Of a stretch of DNA of 64,000 nucleotides, positions 38,762-47,972 are shown in pieces (the first letter of the stretch is position 1; the number at the start of each line of letters is the position of its first letter). Source of the DNA: Lachnospiraceae bacterium (GTDB lineage Bacteria; Bacillota; Clostridia; Lachnospirales; Lachnospiraceae); the NCBI GenBank assembly GCA_016286035.1, contig JAEERY010000092.1:35257-99256 (forward strand). Direction: 5' to 3'. Position numbers and translations under genes: made by a program. The notes under the pieces are model-generated. The model worked only from the letters and a program-made list of their open reading frames with translations, had not been told where the DNA came from and did no database searches.

Positions 38762-39427
38762 ATGGAGACTAAGCAGAGTAAGATTGAATTGTTGATCGAT
38801 GAGATTCAGGATTATATTGACAGTTGTAAATACAAGGCACTGTCAAACAATATCATCCTCGTAAACAAAGATGAGATGGATTCTTATCTTATGGAGCTCA
38901 AGAAGAATACACCTGAGGAGATAAAGCATTATCAGAAGATCATTGCAAACAGAAATGCTATCATGGCTGAGGCTGACAAAGCCAGAAATGATGCAAAGCT
39001 TGAAGCTCAGGAAATTGTCAACAAAGCAATAAGCCAGACCAACGAGCTCATAAGCGAACACGAGATCATGCAGAGAGCTTATGATCAGGCAAATGAGATA
39101 ATCAATCTTGCAGCGTCTCAGGCACAGGAGATAGTTGATGCAGCTGTAATTGAGGCAAACGGTCTTAAAGAAAGCGCTACTCAGTATACCGACAGCCTCC
39201 TTGCTCATGTTGAAGAAGTTGCTTCTCACTACATCAATCAGTCAGGCAACGATTTCAACAATCTTATAAACGGACTTAATGAATGTGTTGAAACAGTCAG
39301 AGCCAACAGAAATGAATTATATCCTCAAACTGTAGCAGAGCCTGTAGGTTCTACAACGGATTATATTCCATTACAGACTACTTCATCGCTCAAAACTGAC
39401 AACGTAATCGATCTTGATCTTATCTGA
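38762..39427 (+). CDS. Coiled-coil protein, ATPase subunit H/DivIVA-like
   Basis: A 221-residue soluble protein dominated by helical coiled coil (about 55-160) rich in Ala, Glu and Gln, with repeats such as ADKARNDAKLEAQEIVNKA and AASQAQEIVDAA. Proteins like this beside coaD are often labelled ATPase or V-type ATPase subunit H by similarity of the coil alone. No catalytic motif is visible. A structural or cell-division scaffold role is a guess. The ATG at 38762 follows a GAAGGGG site, and a terminator follows. Confidence 0.6.
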   Translation: METKQSKIELLIDEIQDYIDSCKYKALSNNIILVNKDEMDSYLMELKKNTPEEIKHYQKIIANRNAIMAEADKARNDAKLEAQEIVNKAISQTNELISEHEIMQRAYDQANEIINLAASQAQEIVDAAVIEANGLKESATQYTDSLLAHVEEVASHYINQSGNDFNNLINGLNECVETVRANRNELYPQTVAEPVGSTTDYIPLQTTSSLKTDNVIDLDLI

Positions 39428-39438
39428 GTGAATTTTTT

Positions 39439-39470
39439 GAGCTGCGATCTTCGCAGCTCTTTTTGTGTTT
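39439..39470 (+). terminator. Intrinsic terminator
   Basis: GAGCTGCGA pairs with TCGCAGCTC around a TCT loop, followed by TTTTTT. It overlaps the upstream leader of the amidase gene. Confidence 0.88.
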
Positions 39471-39486
39471 AATAAGGGGAGTTTTA

Positions 39487-40800
39487 GTGAATAACAGGTT
39501 CAAAGCAATCTTAAAGGTTGTCATTCTAATATTTGTATTTTCTTTATCTTTCAAATTCTCATCTATCGGGGGACATTGCGAAAATATAGTTGTTGTCATC
39601 GATCCAGGGCATGGCGGTGATTCTTTGGGCGGCAACTATGAAGACAGGATAGAACGCGATATAAATCTCATCACTGCCTTTTCAATGCGTGACAGGCTGT
39701 CGCAATACGAAGGTGTTGACGTATATGTGACCAGAGAGAACAACACTGATAAAGAGCTTACAAGAAAAGAAAGATTTGACTTTGCAAAGAAAGTGGATGC
39801 GGACTTTCTGTTCTCTATCCATTACAACATGTCCGAATACCATACGCTCTTTGGAAGTGAAGTATGGATACCGTCAAAAGGCAATAATTATGTTCTTGGA
39901 TATCAGTTTGCGACAATAGAGATGAAAGCTCTTACAGAACTCGGGCTTTTTGACCGTGGTATCAAGAATAAGCTTGATAAGAACAAAACGGGAGAATACT
40001 ACGGCATACTTAAATATTCCGAAGAGTATGACATTCCTGCTGTCATAATAGAACACTGTCATCTCGATGAAGAAAGAGACTCAGCCTTCTGGAATAAGGA
40101 ATCATATGAAAAATTCGGTGTTATCGATGCCGACTGTGTGGCAAAATTCTTTAAACTCTCGTCACAGTCACTGGGGATAGATAATTCGTCGTTTGAGAAT
40201 ATCGCCGTATCAAAACCAACCGGAAGAGCAGACAGGGATTATACCGATCCCGAATACTGCGATATCACGGTTGATGATGCGGGTGATGCCGCAACCAGTG
40301 TCACGGTTCATATCAAAGCCGCCGACTGGGATAATTATATTCAGTATTATCAGTATTCTACAGACGGCGGAAATACCTTCTCAAGGCTTGAAGTCTGGGA
40401 CGACAGATCAAGTGAAGAACAGATTTTTGAACTGGATAAGCCTCTTGGAAAGGATATGGATATCATAGTCCGTGCACTTAACAAATATGATCTATATGCT
40501 CAATCCGAGTGCATACATGTTGAAGGTCTGCCTTTGCCCGAAACCAAGGAAGATGAATCCGAAAGCGAGACTGTTTCAGATATTCAGTATGATACTGTGG
40601 AAATAAAGACGCAGACTCCAAAAGGACCACAAAGCGATTTTCCGCCGATATATGTATTCCTTGTAACTCTTATTGTTTTATTCATAACTTTTAACATACT
40701 GTTTGCAGTAAGTGTCAGCAGAAAAAAGAAGAGAAGAAAACGTAAGAAAGCTGTAAAGAAACCTCAAAACGATGATTTTGATCTGGACATATTGGAATGA
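39487..40800 (+). CDS. N-acetylmuramoyl-L-alanine amidase (Amidase_3), membrane-anchored
   Basis: A 437-residue cell-wall hydrolase. It starts with GTG at 39487 after an AAGGGGA site. An N-terminal membrane segment (about 8-25) precedes the Amidase_3 domain (about 33-215), with zinc-site motif VVIDPGHGGDSLGG, a conserved Glu in NYEDRIERD, FSIHYNMS and a catalytic-Glu strand VIIEHCHLDEE. A beta-rich domain (about 240-355) follows, then a second membrane segment near 380-403 and a very basic tail. The two anchors suggest a peptidoglycan remodelling enzyme held at the membrane. It overlaps the next gene by 4 bases. Confidence 0.85.
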   Translation: MNNRFKAILKVVILIFVFSLSFKFSSIGGHCENIVVVIDPGHGGDSLGGNYEDRIERDINLITAFSMRDRLSQYEGVDVYVTRENNTDKELTRKERFDFAKKVDADFLFSIHYNMSEYHTLFGSEVWIPSKGNNYVLGYQFATIEMKALTELGLFDRGIKNKLDKNKTGEYYGILKYSEEYDIPAVIIEHCHLDEERDSAFWNKESYEKFGVIDADCVAKFFKLSSQSLGIDNSSFENIAVSKPTGRADRDYTDPEYCDITVDDAGDAATSVTVHIKAADWDNYIQYYQYSTDGGNTFSRLEVWDDRSSEEQIFELDKPLGKDMDIIVRALNKYDLYAQSECIHVEGLPLPETKEDESESETVSDIQYDTVEIKTQTPKGPQSDFPPIYVFLVTLIVLFITFNILFAVSVSRKKKRRKRKKAVKKPQNDDFDLDILE

Positions 40801-41492
40801 TTAGACTTGACGGATATCTTTGCACATGCAAAGGACTAACAAGAAGCGAAGCAAAAAAGCTTATAAAAGAAAAAAGAGTTTCTATAAATGACAGTATAGT
40901 ATCCGATCCTTCATGCAAAGTTAATGATGATGATACGGTCAAACTTGATGGAGAGATATTGATCTTCGAAGAATATGTTTATATCATCCTTAACAAGCCC
41001 TCAGGATATGTGACCGCCAGAACAGATTCAAAGAATCCGACAGTAATGGATCTTATAGGTGAGAAACGAAAAGATCTTTCTCCTGTCGGGCGTCTGGATA
41101 TAGATACGGAAGGAATACTTCTCATAACTGATAACGGGAAACTGAATCACAACATGTTAAGCCCTTCAAAGCATGTCGATAAATGCTATCTTGTCAGATG
41201 TGCTCATGAAGTATCTGATGAAGATATCGATCATTTAAAAAACGGTGTGGATATAGGTGATGATAAACCCACACTGCCTGCAAAATGTGAGCGTTCGGAT
41301 GATAATATCCTTCTTACAATACAGGAGGGAAGATATCATCAGGTAAAAAGGATGCTGGCCGCAACAGGAAATGAAGTCGTATATCTTAAGCGACTTTCAT
41401 TCGGTCCGTTATCACTTGACGATTCATTAAACCTTGGCGAATACAGAAAACTCAATAAAGAAGAGCTTGAATCGCTTAAAGAATATTTATAA
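40797..41492 (+). CDS. Pseudouridine synthase, RsuA/RluB/RluE family
   Basis: A 231-residue RNA pseudouridine synthase. An S4 RNA-binding domain (about 1-60, RLDGYLCTCKGLTRSEAKKLI) precedes the catalytic domain, with the Asp in GRLDIDTEGILLITDNG and a C-terminal EGRYHQVKRMLAATGN. The length suggests RsuA-type action on 16S rRNA, but the exact site is not certain. The start overlaps the amidase stop by ATGA. Confidence 0.9.
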   Translation: MIRLDGYLCTCKGLTRSEAKKLIKEKRVSINDSIVSDPSCKVNDDDTVKLDGEILIFEEYVYIILNKPSGYVTARTDSKNPTVMDLIGEKRKDLSPVGRLDIDTEGILLITDNGKLNHNMLSPSKHVDKCYLVRCAHEVSDEDIDHLKNGVDIGDDKPTLPAKCERSDDNILLTIQEGRYHQVKRMLAATGNEVVYLKRLSFGPLSLDDSLNLGEYRKLNKEELESLKEYL

Positions 41493-41509
41493 AAAGAAAG
41501 ACTTAAGAA

Positions 41510-42169
41510 ATGATAAAAGGAATACTTGATAACATAGATGCAGTCATATTTGACATGGACGGTTCCCTTGTTGATTCAATGTGGATATGGAAGCAGATAG
41601 ATATAGAACATTTTGCCATGTACGGAAAGGAGCTTCCCGATGATCTTCAGTCAAAGATCGAAGGAATGAGTTTCTATCAGACCGCGGAGTATATAAAGGA
41701 GCATTATGGCTTTCCGGAAACGATCGAAGAAATGACTGAACTCTGGAATAATATGGCTCATAAAAAGTATTCAGAAGACGTTTACTTAAAAAAAGGCGTT
41801 GAACATTTCCTTGATGTATGCATTGAACGCGGGATAAAACTCGGGATAGCTACAAGCAATTCGCGTTTCCTTTACGATGCGGTAAGCAGGCACCTTGGTC
41901 TTGACAGATATTTTGACTGTGTCCTGACCGGATCCGAAATACTGAACGGAAAACCTGCCCCCGATGTATATCTTAAGGCCGCAGAAAGACTGAATGTCGA
42001 TCCCGAAAGGTGTCTTGTCTTTGAAGACATCACAAAAGGTATTGAAGCAGGGCATAACGCAGGTATGCTCGTATGCGCAGTTGATGATGAATACAGCCTT
42101 CATCAGAGAGATGATAAAAAGGATATGGCTGATTATTTCATTCATGATTTTACCGAACTGGAGCTATAA
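41510..42169 (+). CDS. HAD-superfamily hydrolase (beta-phosphoglucomutase-like)
   Basis: A 219-residue HAD phosphatase. The nucleophile and acid/base Asp residues are D15 and D17 in IFDMDGSLVDSM. The cap is helical (type C1), followed by ATSNS (motif II) and KPAPDVYL plus VFEDITKG (motifs III-IV). Sugar phosphates or riboflavin-type phosphates are common substrates of this subgroup; none can be chosen here. It is co-directional with the pseudouridine synthase genes on either side. Confidence 0.85.
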   Translation: MIKGILDNIDAVIFDMDGSLVDSMWIWKQIDIEHFAMYGKELPDDLQSKIEGMSFYQTAEYIKEHYGFPETIEEMTELWNNMAHKKYSEDVYLKKGVEHFLDVCIERGIKLGIATSNSRFLYDAVSRHLGLDRYFDCVLTGSEILNGKPAPDVYLKAAERLNVDPERCLVFEDITKGIEAGHNAGMLVCAVDDEYSLHQRDDKKDMADYFIHDFTELEL

Positions 42170-42172
42170 AAT

Positions 42173-42745
42173 ATGAATCTTTTTAATAAGTATCAAAAAG
42201 GCGATCACAAATACGCATCTTACAGTATGAAGACTTCCTGGCTGGTAACAGTACTGCTTTATGCACTGTCAGCATCTATTTACATAGCAGGGTATGTTAC
42301 TACGGGAAGCAATAAGAATCTCCTTACGATCGTAGCGGTCCTAGGAGTTCTTCCCGCAAGCAAGGCTTTGATCAATTCCATAATGAAGAGCAGAGTAAAG
42401 ACAGTACCTCAGGATATTTATGAGAAAATAGAAAATGCAAAAGGCGATCTTAAAGGTTTCTACAGTCTCTATCTTACGAGTTATGAGACCAATTTCTTTA
42501 TATCGCATGCCGTAGTCACTTCGGATTCGTTTATCGGTTACTCCGATGATAAGAACTTTGATCAGAAGAAGTTTGATGATCATCTTAAAAAACATATGAA
42601 ACTTGAGGGTATAGACAGCATGCTTATAAAGGTTTTTGATTCTGCAGACAGTTATATCACGAGACTCAAGCAGCTAAATGAATCCTCGCAGTCTCAGACA
42701 GCGAATGATAAGATGTGTAAACTCCTTATGAACATATCATTATGA
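42173..42745 (+). CDS. Hypothetical membrane protein, 190 residues
   Basis: I do not recognise this protein. Two membrane segments lie near the N-terminus (about 20-42 and 48-66). The rest is a cytoplasmic domain of about 120 residues with strand-helix patterns (FFISHAVVTSDSFIGYSDD, DSMLIKVFDSADSYITRLKQL). No catalytic motif or signal sequence is visible. It starts 3 bases after the HAD gene and overlaps the next gene by 4 bases, so it is part of this operon. Confidence 0.65.
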   Translation: MNLFNKYQKGDHKYASYSMKTSWLVTVLLYALSASIYIAGYVTTGSNKNLLTIVAVLGVLPASKALINSIMKSRVKTVPQDIYEKIENAKGDLKGFYSLYLTSYETNFFISHAVVTSDSFIGYSDDKNFDQKKFDDHLKKHMKLEGIDSMLIKVFDSADSYITRLKQLNESSQSQTANDKMCKLLMNISL

Positions 42746-43764
42746 AAGAATATATCATAGAAAAAAAAGACAGCGGTCAGAGAAGTGATAAGTACATAGC
42801 AAGACTGTTGCCTAACGCCTCTAAAGGCTTCATCTATAAGATGATACGAAAAAAGAATATCGTACTCAATGATTCAAAGATGAGCGGAAATGAGATATTA
42901 AAAGAGGGGGACAGCGTAAAATTCTGGCTTTCCGATGACACATTCGATAAGTTTTCATCTATGTCAAATACCGAGGATACAGATGAATATATAAAAGCCT
43001 ACAGAACACTTGGTTACGATATTGAGATACTTTATGAAAATGACGATTTTATCATACTCAACAAACCGGCAGGAGTGCTCAGTCAAAGATCCGATTCAGG
43101 CGATGTTTCACTAAACGAATGGCTTATAGGATATCTGCTAGAAAAAGGCCGGATCAAAGCCGATTCATTAAACATCTGTAAACCGTCAGTCGTAAACAGG
43201 CTGGACAGAAACACATCAGGTATAGTTCTGGCAGGAAGATCCGTTTACGGGCTTAATACGTTCTCAAAAATGGTAAGGGAAAGACAGATAAAGAAGTATT
43301 ACCTGGCTTATGTACTGGGAGAACTAAACGGCAAAGGTCTTCTTGAAGGATATCATCTAAAAGACGAGGATCACAACAAGGTTAAGATAATAGATACAAA
43401 GACATATGAATCTTTGAGCGATAGCGCAAAAAAGGATTATTCATACATAAAGACAGGATATGAGGTTTTGTCTCATCATGATCTTAACGGTACAGTGATC
43501 ACAAAACTCAGTGTCGATCTTATAACCGGAAGATCACATCAGATAAGAGCCCATATGGCTCATATAGGTCACCCTTTGCTTGGAGACGTTAAATACGGTG
43601 AGCGAATGATAAATGACAGGTATTCGCTAAAGCATCAGCTGTTACATGCATATAAAGTTGTATTTCCCACAGATGAAGCATTGGGTGAGTTAAGCGGAAG
43701 GGATATAACATGCCTACATGGAAATCCAGAGGTCTTCGGGGCTCTTTTCTCGAAGAATTGGTAA
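42742..43764 (+). CDS. Pseudouridine synthase, RluC/RluD family
   Basis: A 340-residue 23S rRNA-type pseudouridine synthase. An N-terminal S4 domain (about 13-65, SDKYIARLLPNASKGFIYKMIRKKN) is followed by the catalytic domain with the Asp in VNRLDRNTSGIVLAGRS and ITGRSHQIRAHMAHIGHPLLGD. The closest pattern is RluC, but the family letter is not assured. Its 3' end overlaps recU by 55 bases. Confidence 0.92.
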   Translation: MKEYIIEKKDSGQRSDKYIARLLPNASKGFIYKMIRKKNIVLNDSKMSGNEILKEGDSVKFWLSDDTFDKFSSMSNTEDTDEYIKAYRTLGYDIEILYENDDFIILNKPAGVLSQRSDSGDVSLNEWLIGYLLEKGRIKADSLNICKPSVVNRLDRNTSGIVLAGRSVYGLNTFSKMVRERQIKKYYLAYVLGELNGKGLLEGYHLKDEDHNKVKIIDTKTYESLSDSAKKDYSYIKTGYEVLSHHDLNGTVITKLSVDLITGRSHQIRAHMAHIGHPLLGDVKYGERMINDRYSLKHQLLHAYKVVFPTDEALGELSGRDITCLHGNPEVFGALFSKNW

Positions 43765-44246
43765 ACAGGACAAACGAAAAATATGCAGCCAATCATCTGG
43801 CACTGGTTCAGAAGATCCCTACTCCGATCACACCTATCAACATGGATCCGAAAACCCATCAGATAACACTGGCTTATTTCGAAAAGAAGAGTACCGTCGA
43901 TTACATCGGAGCGGTACAGGGTATCCCTTTATGCTTCGACGCAAAAGAATGTGCCTATGATACATTTTCGCTTCAGAACATCCATGAGCATCAGGTAGAG
44001 TTCATGAAGGAGTTTGAAAGGCAGGGAGGTATAGCATTCTTTCTTGTATACTTTACAAAACGGGAAGAGTATTACTATTTAAGATTAAGCGAACTGCTCA
44101 TATACTGGGAACGCTCGCGAAAAGGGGGCAGAAAAAGCTTCAGATACGATGAGCTTGATAAGGAGTTTTTCTTCGAGAAGGTGGATCCGATATTTATTCC
44201 TTATCTTGACTATGTTAATAAAGATCTGAGGTTTCGTGATGAATGA
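43710..44246 (+). CDS. recU: Holliday junction resolvase RecU
   Basis: A 178-residue Firmicutes resolvase that cuts four-way junctions, the functional counterpart of RuvC. It starts MPTWKSRGLRGSFLEELVNRTNEKY as in RecU proteins. The nuclease core has VDYIGAVQGIPLCFDAKEC with the metal-binding D-x-E-x-K-like residues, followed by HQVEFMKEFERQGGIAFFLVYF. A GGAAGGGAT site before the ATG supports this start despite the long overlap with the previous gene. It likely acts with RuvAB encoded at 17952-19542. Confidence 0.93.
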   Translation: MPTWKSRGLRGSFLEELVNRTNEKYAANHLALVQKIPTPITPINMDPKTHQITLAYFEKKSTVDYIGAVQGIPLCFDAKECAYDTFSLQNIHEHQVEFMKEFERQGGIAFFLVYFTKREEYYYLRLSELLIYWERSRKGGRKSFRYDELDKEFFFEKVDPIFIPYLDYVNKDLRFRDE

Positions 44247-44301
44247 AATATGATATAATATGATTTGGGATGGATGAAGGAATGAATGTGAGGTGGACTA
44301 T

Positions 44302-46479
44302 ATGGAAAAGGAACATTCAGGGCATAAAGTAGATTTTAAAAGTACTAATTATCTCAAGTTTCAGATCGCATTTTTCGGTGGAGCAGTCGCTCTAAACTTT
44401 ATCCTGCCAAGAACGGCCGGATATCTGAATCTACCACTTTATCTTGATAATGTCGGAACACTCTTTGCAGCGGTTCTCGGAGGTTATCTTCCCGGTATAG
44501 TGGTGGGTTATCTCAATAACATCATAAACATGCGCGGTAATCCGGGCAATGCTTATTATGTTGTTCTATCCACTATGATAGCCGCATCGGGTACATACCT
44601 CGGACAGAAAGGATACTTCAAGAAATTCCATAAAGCCCTTCTTACAATACCTGTATTCGCATTTATAGGTGGTGTATTGGGATCCATACTTACATTTCTT
44701 CTTTACGGATACGGTATGGGAGAGGGTATCAGTTCTCCCTTTGCAAGAGCTCTTCTTGAAAGCGGAAAGCTTAATGTCTTCTGGGCACAGATGCTGTCTG
44801 ATGTTGTTATAGATCTTGTCGACAAGACTATAACCGTTGTTCTTGCGTTTACCATAATCAAGCTGATACCGGACAAGCTAAAACCTGGGCTTTGGCTCAC
44901 GGGGTGGCGTCAGTCGCCGCTGTCTGATGATGCCATCATAGATACCAAAAAGAATGTTACAAGATCTTTTTCTCTCCGCGGAAAGATAATCACCATCATC
45001 TCAATAATAATGGTATGTGTGGCCGTAGTTACGACCATTATAAGTTATATCCTGTATTATAACTTCTCAATGAGTCAGTACATCAACAGCTGTACAAGTG
45101 TTGCCATGATAAGCGCCAAGCAGATAGATCCCGAAAAGATTGACGAATATCTTTTGCTCGGCAAAGATCAGCCGGATTATATGAGGATAGAGAACAATCT
45201 CGAGAGTATAAGACAGGGTAATCCCGATATCGAATATATCTATATATATAAGTTCAACGAAAACGATGTTGAGGTCATTTTCGATCTTGATACACCTGAA
45301 GTAAAAGGACAGGAGCCCGGAGCTCATATTGAGATTGAAGAGTACCTTTTGCCTTATAAGCAGGATCTTCTCGAAGGAAAGGAAATAGAACCTTTACTGG
45401 ATGATACGATATACGGTCGTCTGCTCACTGTATTTGAACCCGTTTACGATTCAAAGGGTGAATGCGTATGCTATGCGGCCGCCGATATAAAGGTCGATGA
45501 TATAAAGATTGCCATCCTCAACTATATGACAAAGGTATTCTCATTATTCATGGGATTTTACATATTCATACTTGCCCTTTGTATATGGCTTGTAGATTAT
45601 CATCTGATCTATCCAATAGCCGCCATGACGCTTTCTGCAAGAAAGTTTGCATATGACAGCGAGGAAGCAAGAGAGATAAGCGTTGACAGACTTCAGCATC
45701 TTGATATCTATACAGGTGACGAGATAGAAAACCTTTACGAATCACTCTCAAAGACTATCGCCGAAACTGTAGGCTATCTTGAAGATGTGGAAGCAAAAGG
45801 CGCTGAGATCGCTCATATGCAGAGCGGCCTCATCTACGTTCTTGCAGATATGGTCGAGAGCAGGGATAAGAACACGGGAGATCATGTCAGAAAGACAGTT
45901 GCATACGTTCGTCTTATAATGGAAAAGATGAAGGAAAAAGGTATATATTCGGATATACTTACTGATGAATATATCGATGATGTTTCAAACTCGGCAGCTC
46001 TTCACGATGTCGGAAAGATAATGGTATCAGACCTTATCTTAAACAAACCCGGACGTCTTACGGACGAAGAATACGAGCTTATGAAGAAGCACACAACCGC
46101 AGGAAGCAAGATAATAGAAAGTGCCATGTCACTTGTTTCCGATACAGGTTATCTTAAGGAAGCAAAGAATGTTGCAAAATACCATCATGAAAGATGGGAC
46201 GGAAAAGGCTATCCGAGCGGCAAAGCAGGAGAGGATATTCCATTATCAGCACGTATTATGGCTGTTGCTGATGTGTTTGATGCTCTGGTATCAAAGAGAA
46301 GCTATAAAGAGCCTTTTACATTTGAAAAATCAATGGATATCATAAAGGAAGGTGCAGGAACACAGTTCGATCCTATTATCGCACAGCTTTTTGCTGAAGC
46401 ATCCGATGAGGTGAGAAATGTTTCCATTGAGCAGGAATCAATGCTGAATCAGGTGCATGATTTCAGTGATAATTTCTGA
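44302..46479 (+). CDS. HD-GYP domain protein with ECF-like membrane sensor
   Basis: A 725-residue membrane protein, probably a cyclic-di-GMP phosphodiesterase. Residues about 18-190 are a multi-helix membrane domain (LDNVGTLFAAVLGGYLPGIVVGYLNN) resembling ECF-transporter S components and similar 7-helix sensors. A further membrane helix (about 222-246), an extracytoplasmic Cache-like region (about 250-410) and a last helix (about 418-440) follow. The C-terminal HD-GYP domain has HD at H568-D569 (ALHDVGKI), KKHTTAGSKII and HHERWDGKGYP. The ATG at 44302 sits after GAGGTGG. A TATAAT at 44254 lies upstream. The ligand is unknown. Confidence 0.85.
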   Translation: MEKEHSGHKVDFKSTNYLKFQIAFFGGAVALNFILPRTAGYLNLPLYLDNVGTLFAAVLGGYLPGIVVGYLNNIINMRGNPGNAYYVVLSTMIAASGTYLGQKGYFKKFHKALLTIPVFAFIGGVLGSILTFLLYGYGMGEGISSPFARALLESGKLNVFWAQMLSDVVIDLVDKTITVVLAFTIIKLIPDKLKPGLWLTGWRQSPLSDDAIIDTKKNVTRSFSLRGKIITIISIIMVCVAVVTTIISYILYYNFSMSQYINSCTSVAMISAKQIDPEKIDEYLLLGKDQPDYMRIENNLESIRQGNPDIEYIYIYKFNENDVEVIFDLDTPEVKGQEPGAHIEIEEYLLPYKQDLLEGKEIEPLLDDTIYGRLLTVFEPVYDSKGECVCYAAADIKVDDIKIAILNYMTKVFSLFMGFYIFILALCIWLVDYHLIYPIAAMTLSARKFAYDSEEAREISVDRLQHLDIYTGDEIENLYESLSKTIAETVGYLEDVEAKGAEIAHMQSGLIYVLADMVESRDKNTGDHVRKTVAYVRLIMEKMKEKGIYSDILTDEYIDDVSNSAALHDVGKIMVSDLILNKPGRLTDEEYELMKKHTTAGSKIIESAMSLVSDTGYLKEAKNVAKYHHERWDGKGYPSGKAGEDIPLSARIMAVADVFDALVSKRSYKEPFTFEKSMDIIKEGAGTQFDPIIAQLFAEASDEVRNVSIEQESMLNQVHDFSDNF

Positions 46480-46498
46480 TCATCGGCCGGTTTTTATA

Positions 46499-47845
46499 AT
46501 GAAAAACAAAATTACTCGTAAAACAAAATATCTTATATCACTGAGCCTCTTTTTACTGGCTGTCATTTTCACACTCGGTATTGTCCTTACGATGAAAGCA
46601 TCCAACGCGATGAAATCTCTTATCCATGACAGGATGCTTGATATTTCAAATACAGCTGCGGCTATGCTTGACGGTGATGCTCTTGAATCATTAACAGCCG
46701 ATGATGCTGATACTCCTGAGTACCAGTCTGCGCTCAAAACCCTGACTTACTTCCAGGACAATATAGATCTTCAGTATATCTACTGTATAAAGGATATGGG
46801 AAACAAAAACTTTGTATTCAGCATAGATCCAACAGTTGATGATCCGGGTGAGTTCGGTGAACCGATAATCTATACCGATTCTCTTTATCAGGCCAGTCTG
46901 GGCACACCTTCGGTTGATGATAAACCCTATGAAGACAGATGGGGAAGATTCTACAGTTCATATTCACCGGTATTTGATTCTAAGGGCAATGTTGCCGGTA
47001 TCGTTGCCGTTGATTTCAGTGCGGACTGGTACGACAAACAGATATCGGATATTATAATGAGCATTGCAATCATATGTATAATGACTCTTACTTTAGGAGT
47101 TTTTATAGTTCTTATGATCGCATCGAAATCCAGAAAAGAATATCTGTCACTATATAAAGAGCTTAACGATCTTTCAAACGGTATCGAAGCTCTTTCAAAT
47201 GAACTCTCGCAGGAGCTGGGTGCCACCGTAGGAAACGAACTTTTGCATAAGAGTCATGATATCGAATCAAGATCTTTCGACGAGATGAACGCCCTTGGTG
47301 ACAAGATACATGATCTGCAGGAATATATGAGAAAGCAAGTGACGATCATCAGATCAAAGGCATACGTCGATGAATCGACCGGACTCGAAAACAGGACATC
47401 CTATCTTTCATATATTGAGAGTATAGATGATTGCATACAAAGGAATGAAATTGAATTCGCAATAGCAATGTTCGATATCAACGGTCTTAAAGAGATAAAC
47501 GATACACTCGGACATGACGTCGGTGACAAGGCCATCTCAAAGATAGCCGAGATACTTAAGCAGACATTTGAAAACGAAAAGATATTCCGTATAGGCGGAG
47601 ATGAGTTTGTTGTCATTATTAAAGCGGATTCTAATGATATTGAAAAACATTTCAATCTGTTTGACGGTATCTTAGCCAAAGCAAATGAAAAAGATGATCT
47701 TGTAGTTGATGTATCAAAGGGATTTGCCATCTACGACAATGAATATGACCGTTCTTATCTAAGGACATTTGTGCGTGCGGATTATGCGATGTATGCCGAT
47801 AAAAAGGCATATTATGAGACTCACAGGGACAGAAGGCATAACTGA
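46499..47845 (+). CDS. Membrane diguanylate cyclase (GGDEF)
   Basis: A 448-residue protein with one N-terminal membrane helix (about 12-30), an extracytoplasmic sensor region (about 35-180), a second helix (about 182-204), a helical linker and a C-terminal GGDEF domain. The active-site motif is intact (G366-G367-D368-E369-F370 in FRIGGDEFVVI), with NGLKEINDTLGHDVGD before it. It should make c-di-GMP. It starts 19 bases after the HD-GYP gene, so synthesis and breakdown enzymes are paired. No RxxD inhibitory site is obvious. Confidence 0.87.
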   Translation: MKNKITRKTKYLISLSLFLLAVIFTLGIVLTMKASNAMKSLIHDRMLDISNTAAAMLDGDALESLTADDADTPEYQSALKTLTYFQDNIDLQYIYCIKDMGNKNFVFSIDPTVDDPGEFGEPIIYTDSLYQASLGTPSVDDKPYEDRWGRFYSSYSPVFDSKGNVAGIVAVDFSADWYDKQISDIIMSIAIICIMTLTLGVFIVLMIASKSRKEYLSLYKELNDLSNGIEALSNELSQELGATVGNELLHKSHDIESRSFDEMNALGDKIHDLQEYMRKQVTIIRSKAYVDESTGLENRTSYLSYIESIDDCIQRNEIEFAIAMFDINGLKEINDTLGHDVGDKAISKIAEILKQTFENEKIFRIGGDEFVVIIKADSNDIEKHFNLFDGILAKANEKDDLVVDVSKGFAIYDNEYDRSYLRTFVRADYAMYADKKAYYETHRDRRHN

Positions 47846-47880
47846 TCTCAAATAAATTGAACGAATTATCTGACAAATAG

Positions 47881-47909
47881 TTGACAGATTCATATTAATA
47901 ATATATACT
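47881..47909 (+). promoter_or_regulatory. Promoter of the his operon
   Basis: A perfect -35 TTGACA (47881-47886) and -10 TATACT (47904-47909) at 17-bp spacing. The expected transcript start is about 15 bases before the ATG of a 12-codon ORF and about 57 bases before hisZG. Confidence 0.85.
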
Positions 47910-47930
47910 ACACCAGAGTAGCACACTACC

Positions 47931-47969
47931 ATGCTATCACATTACTACGCTAAAGTAAAACGAGGTTGA
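47931..47969 (+). CDS. Possible 12-residue leader peptide (MLSHYYAKVKRG)
   Basis: A short ORF between the his promoter and hisZG reads MLSHYYAKVKRG and stops 3 bases before the hisZG ATG. It contains one His followed by two Tyr codons. It lacks a convincing ribosome site and no attenuator hairpin is visible, so it may be a translationally coupled leader or chance. Confidence 0.3.
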   Translation: MLSHYYAKVKRG

Positions 47970-47972
47970 CTG

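Noticed and set aside
46457..46459. Upstream in-frame start for the diguanylate cyclase
   Set aside because: It lies inside the HD-GYP gene; the ATG at 46499 gives a normal membrane-anchored N-terminus.
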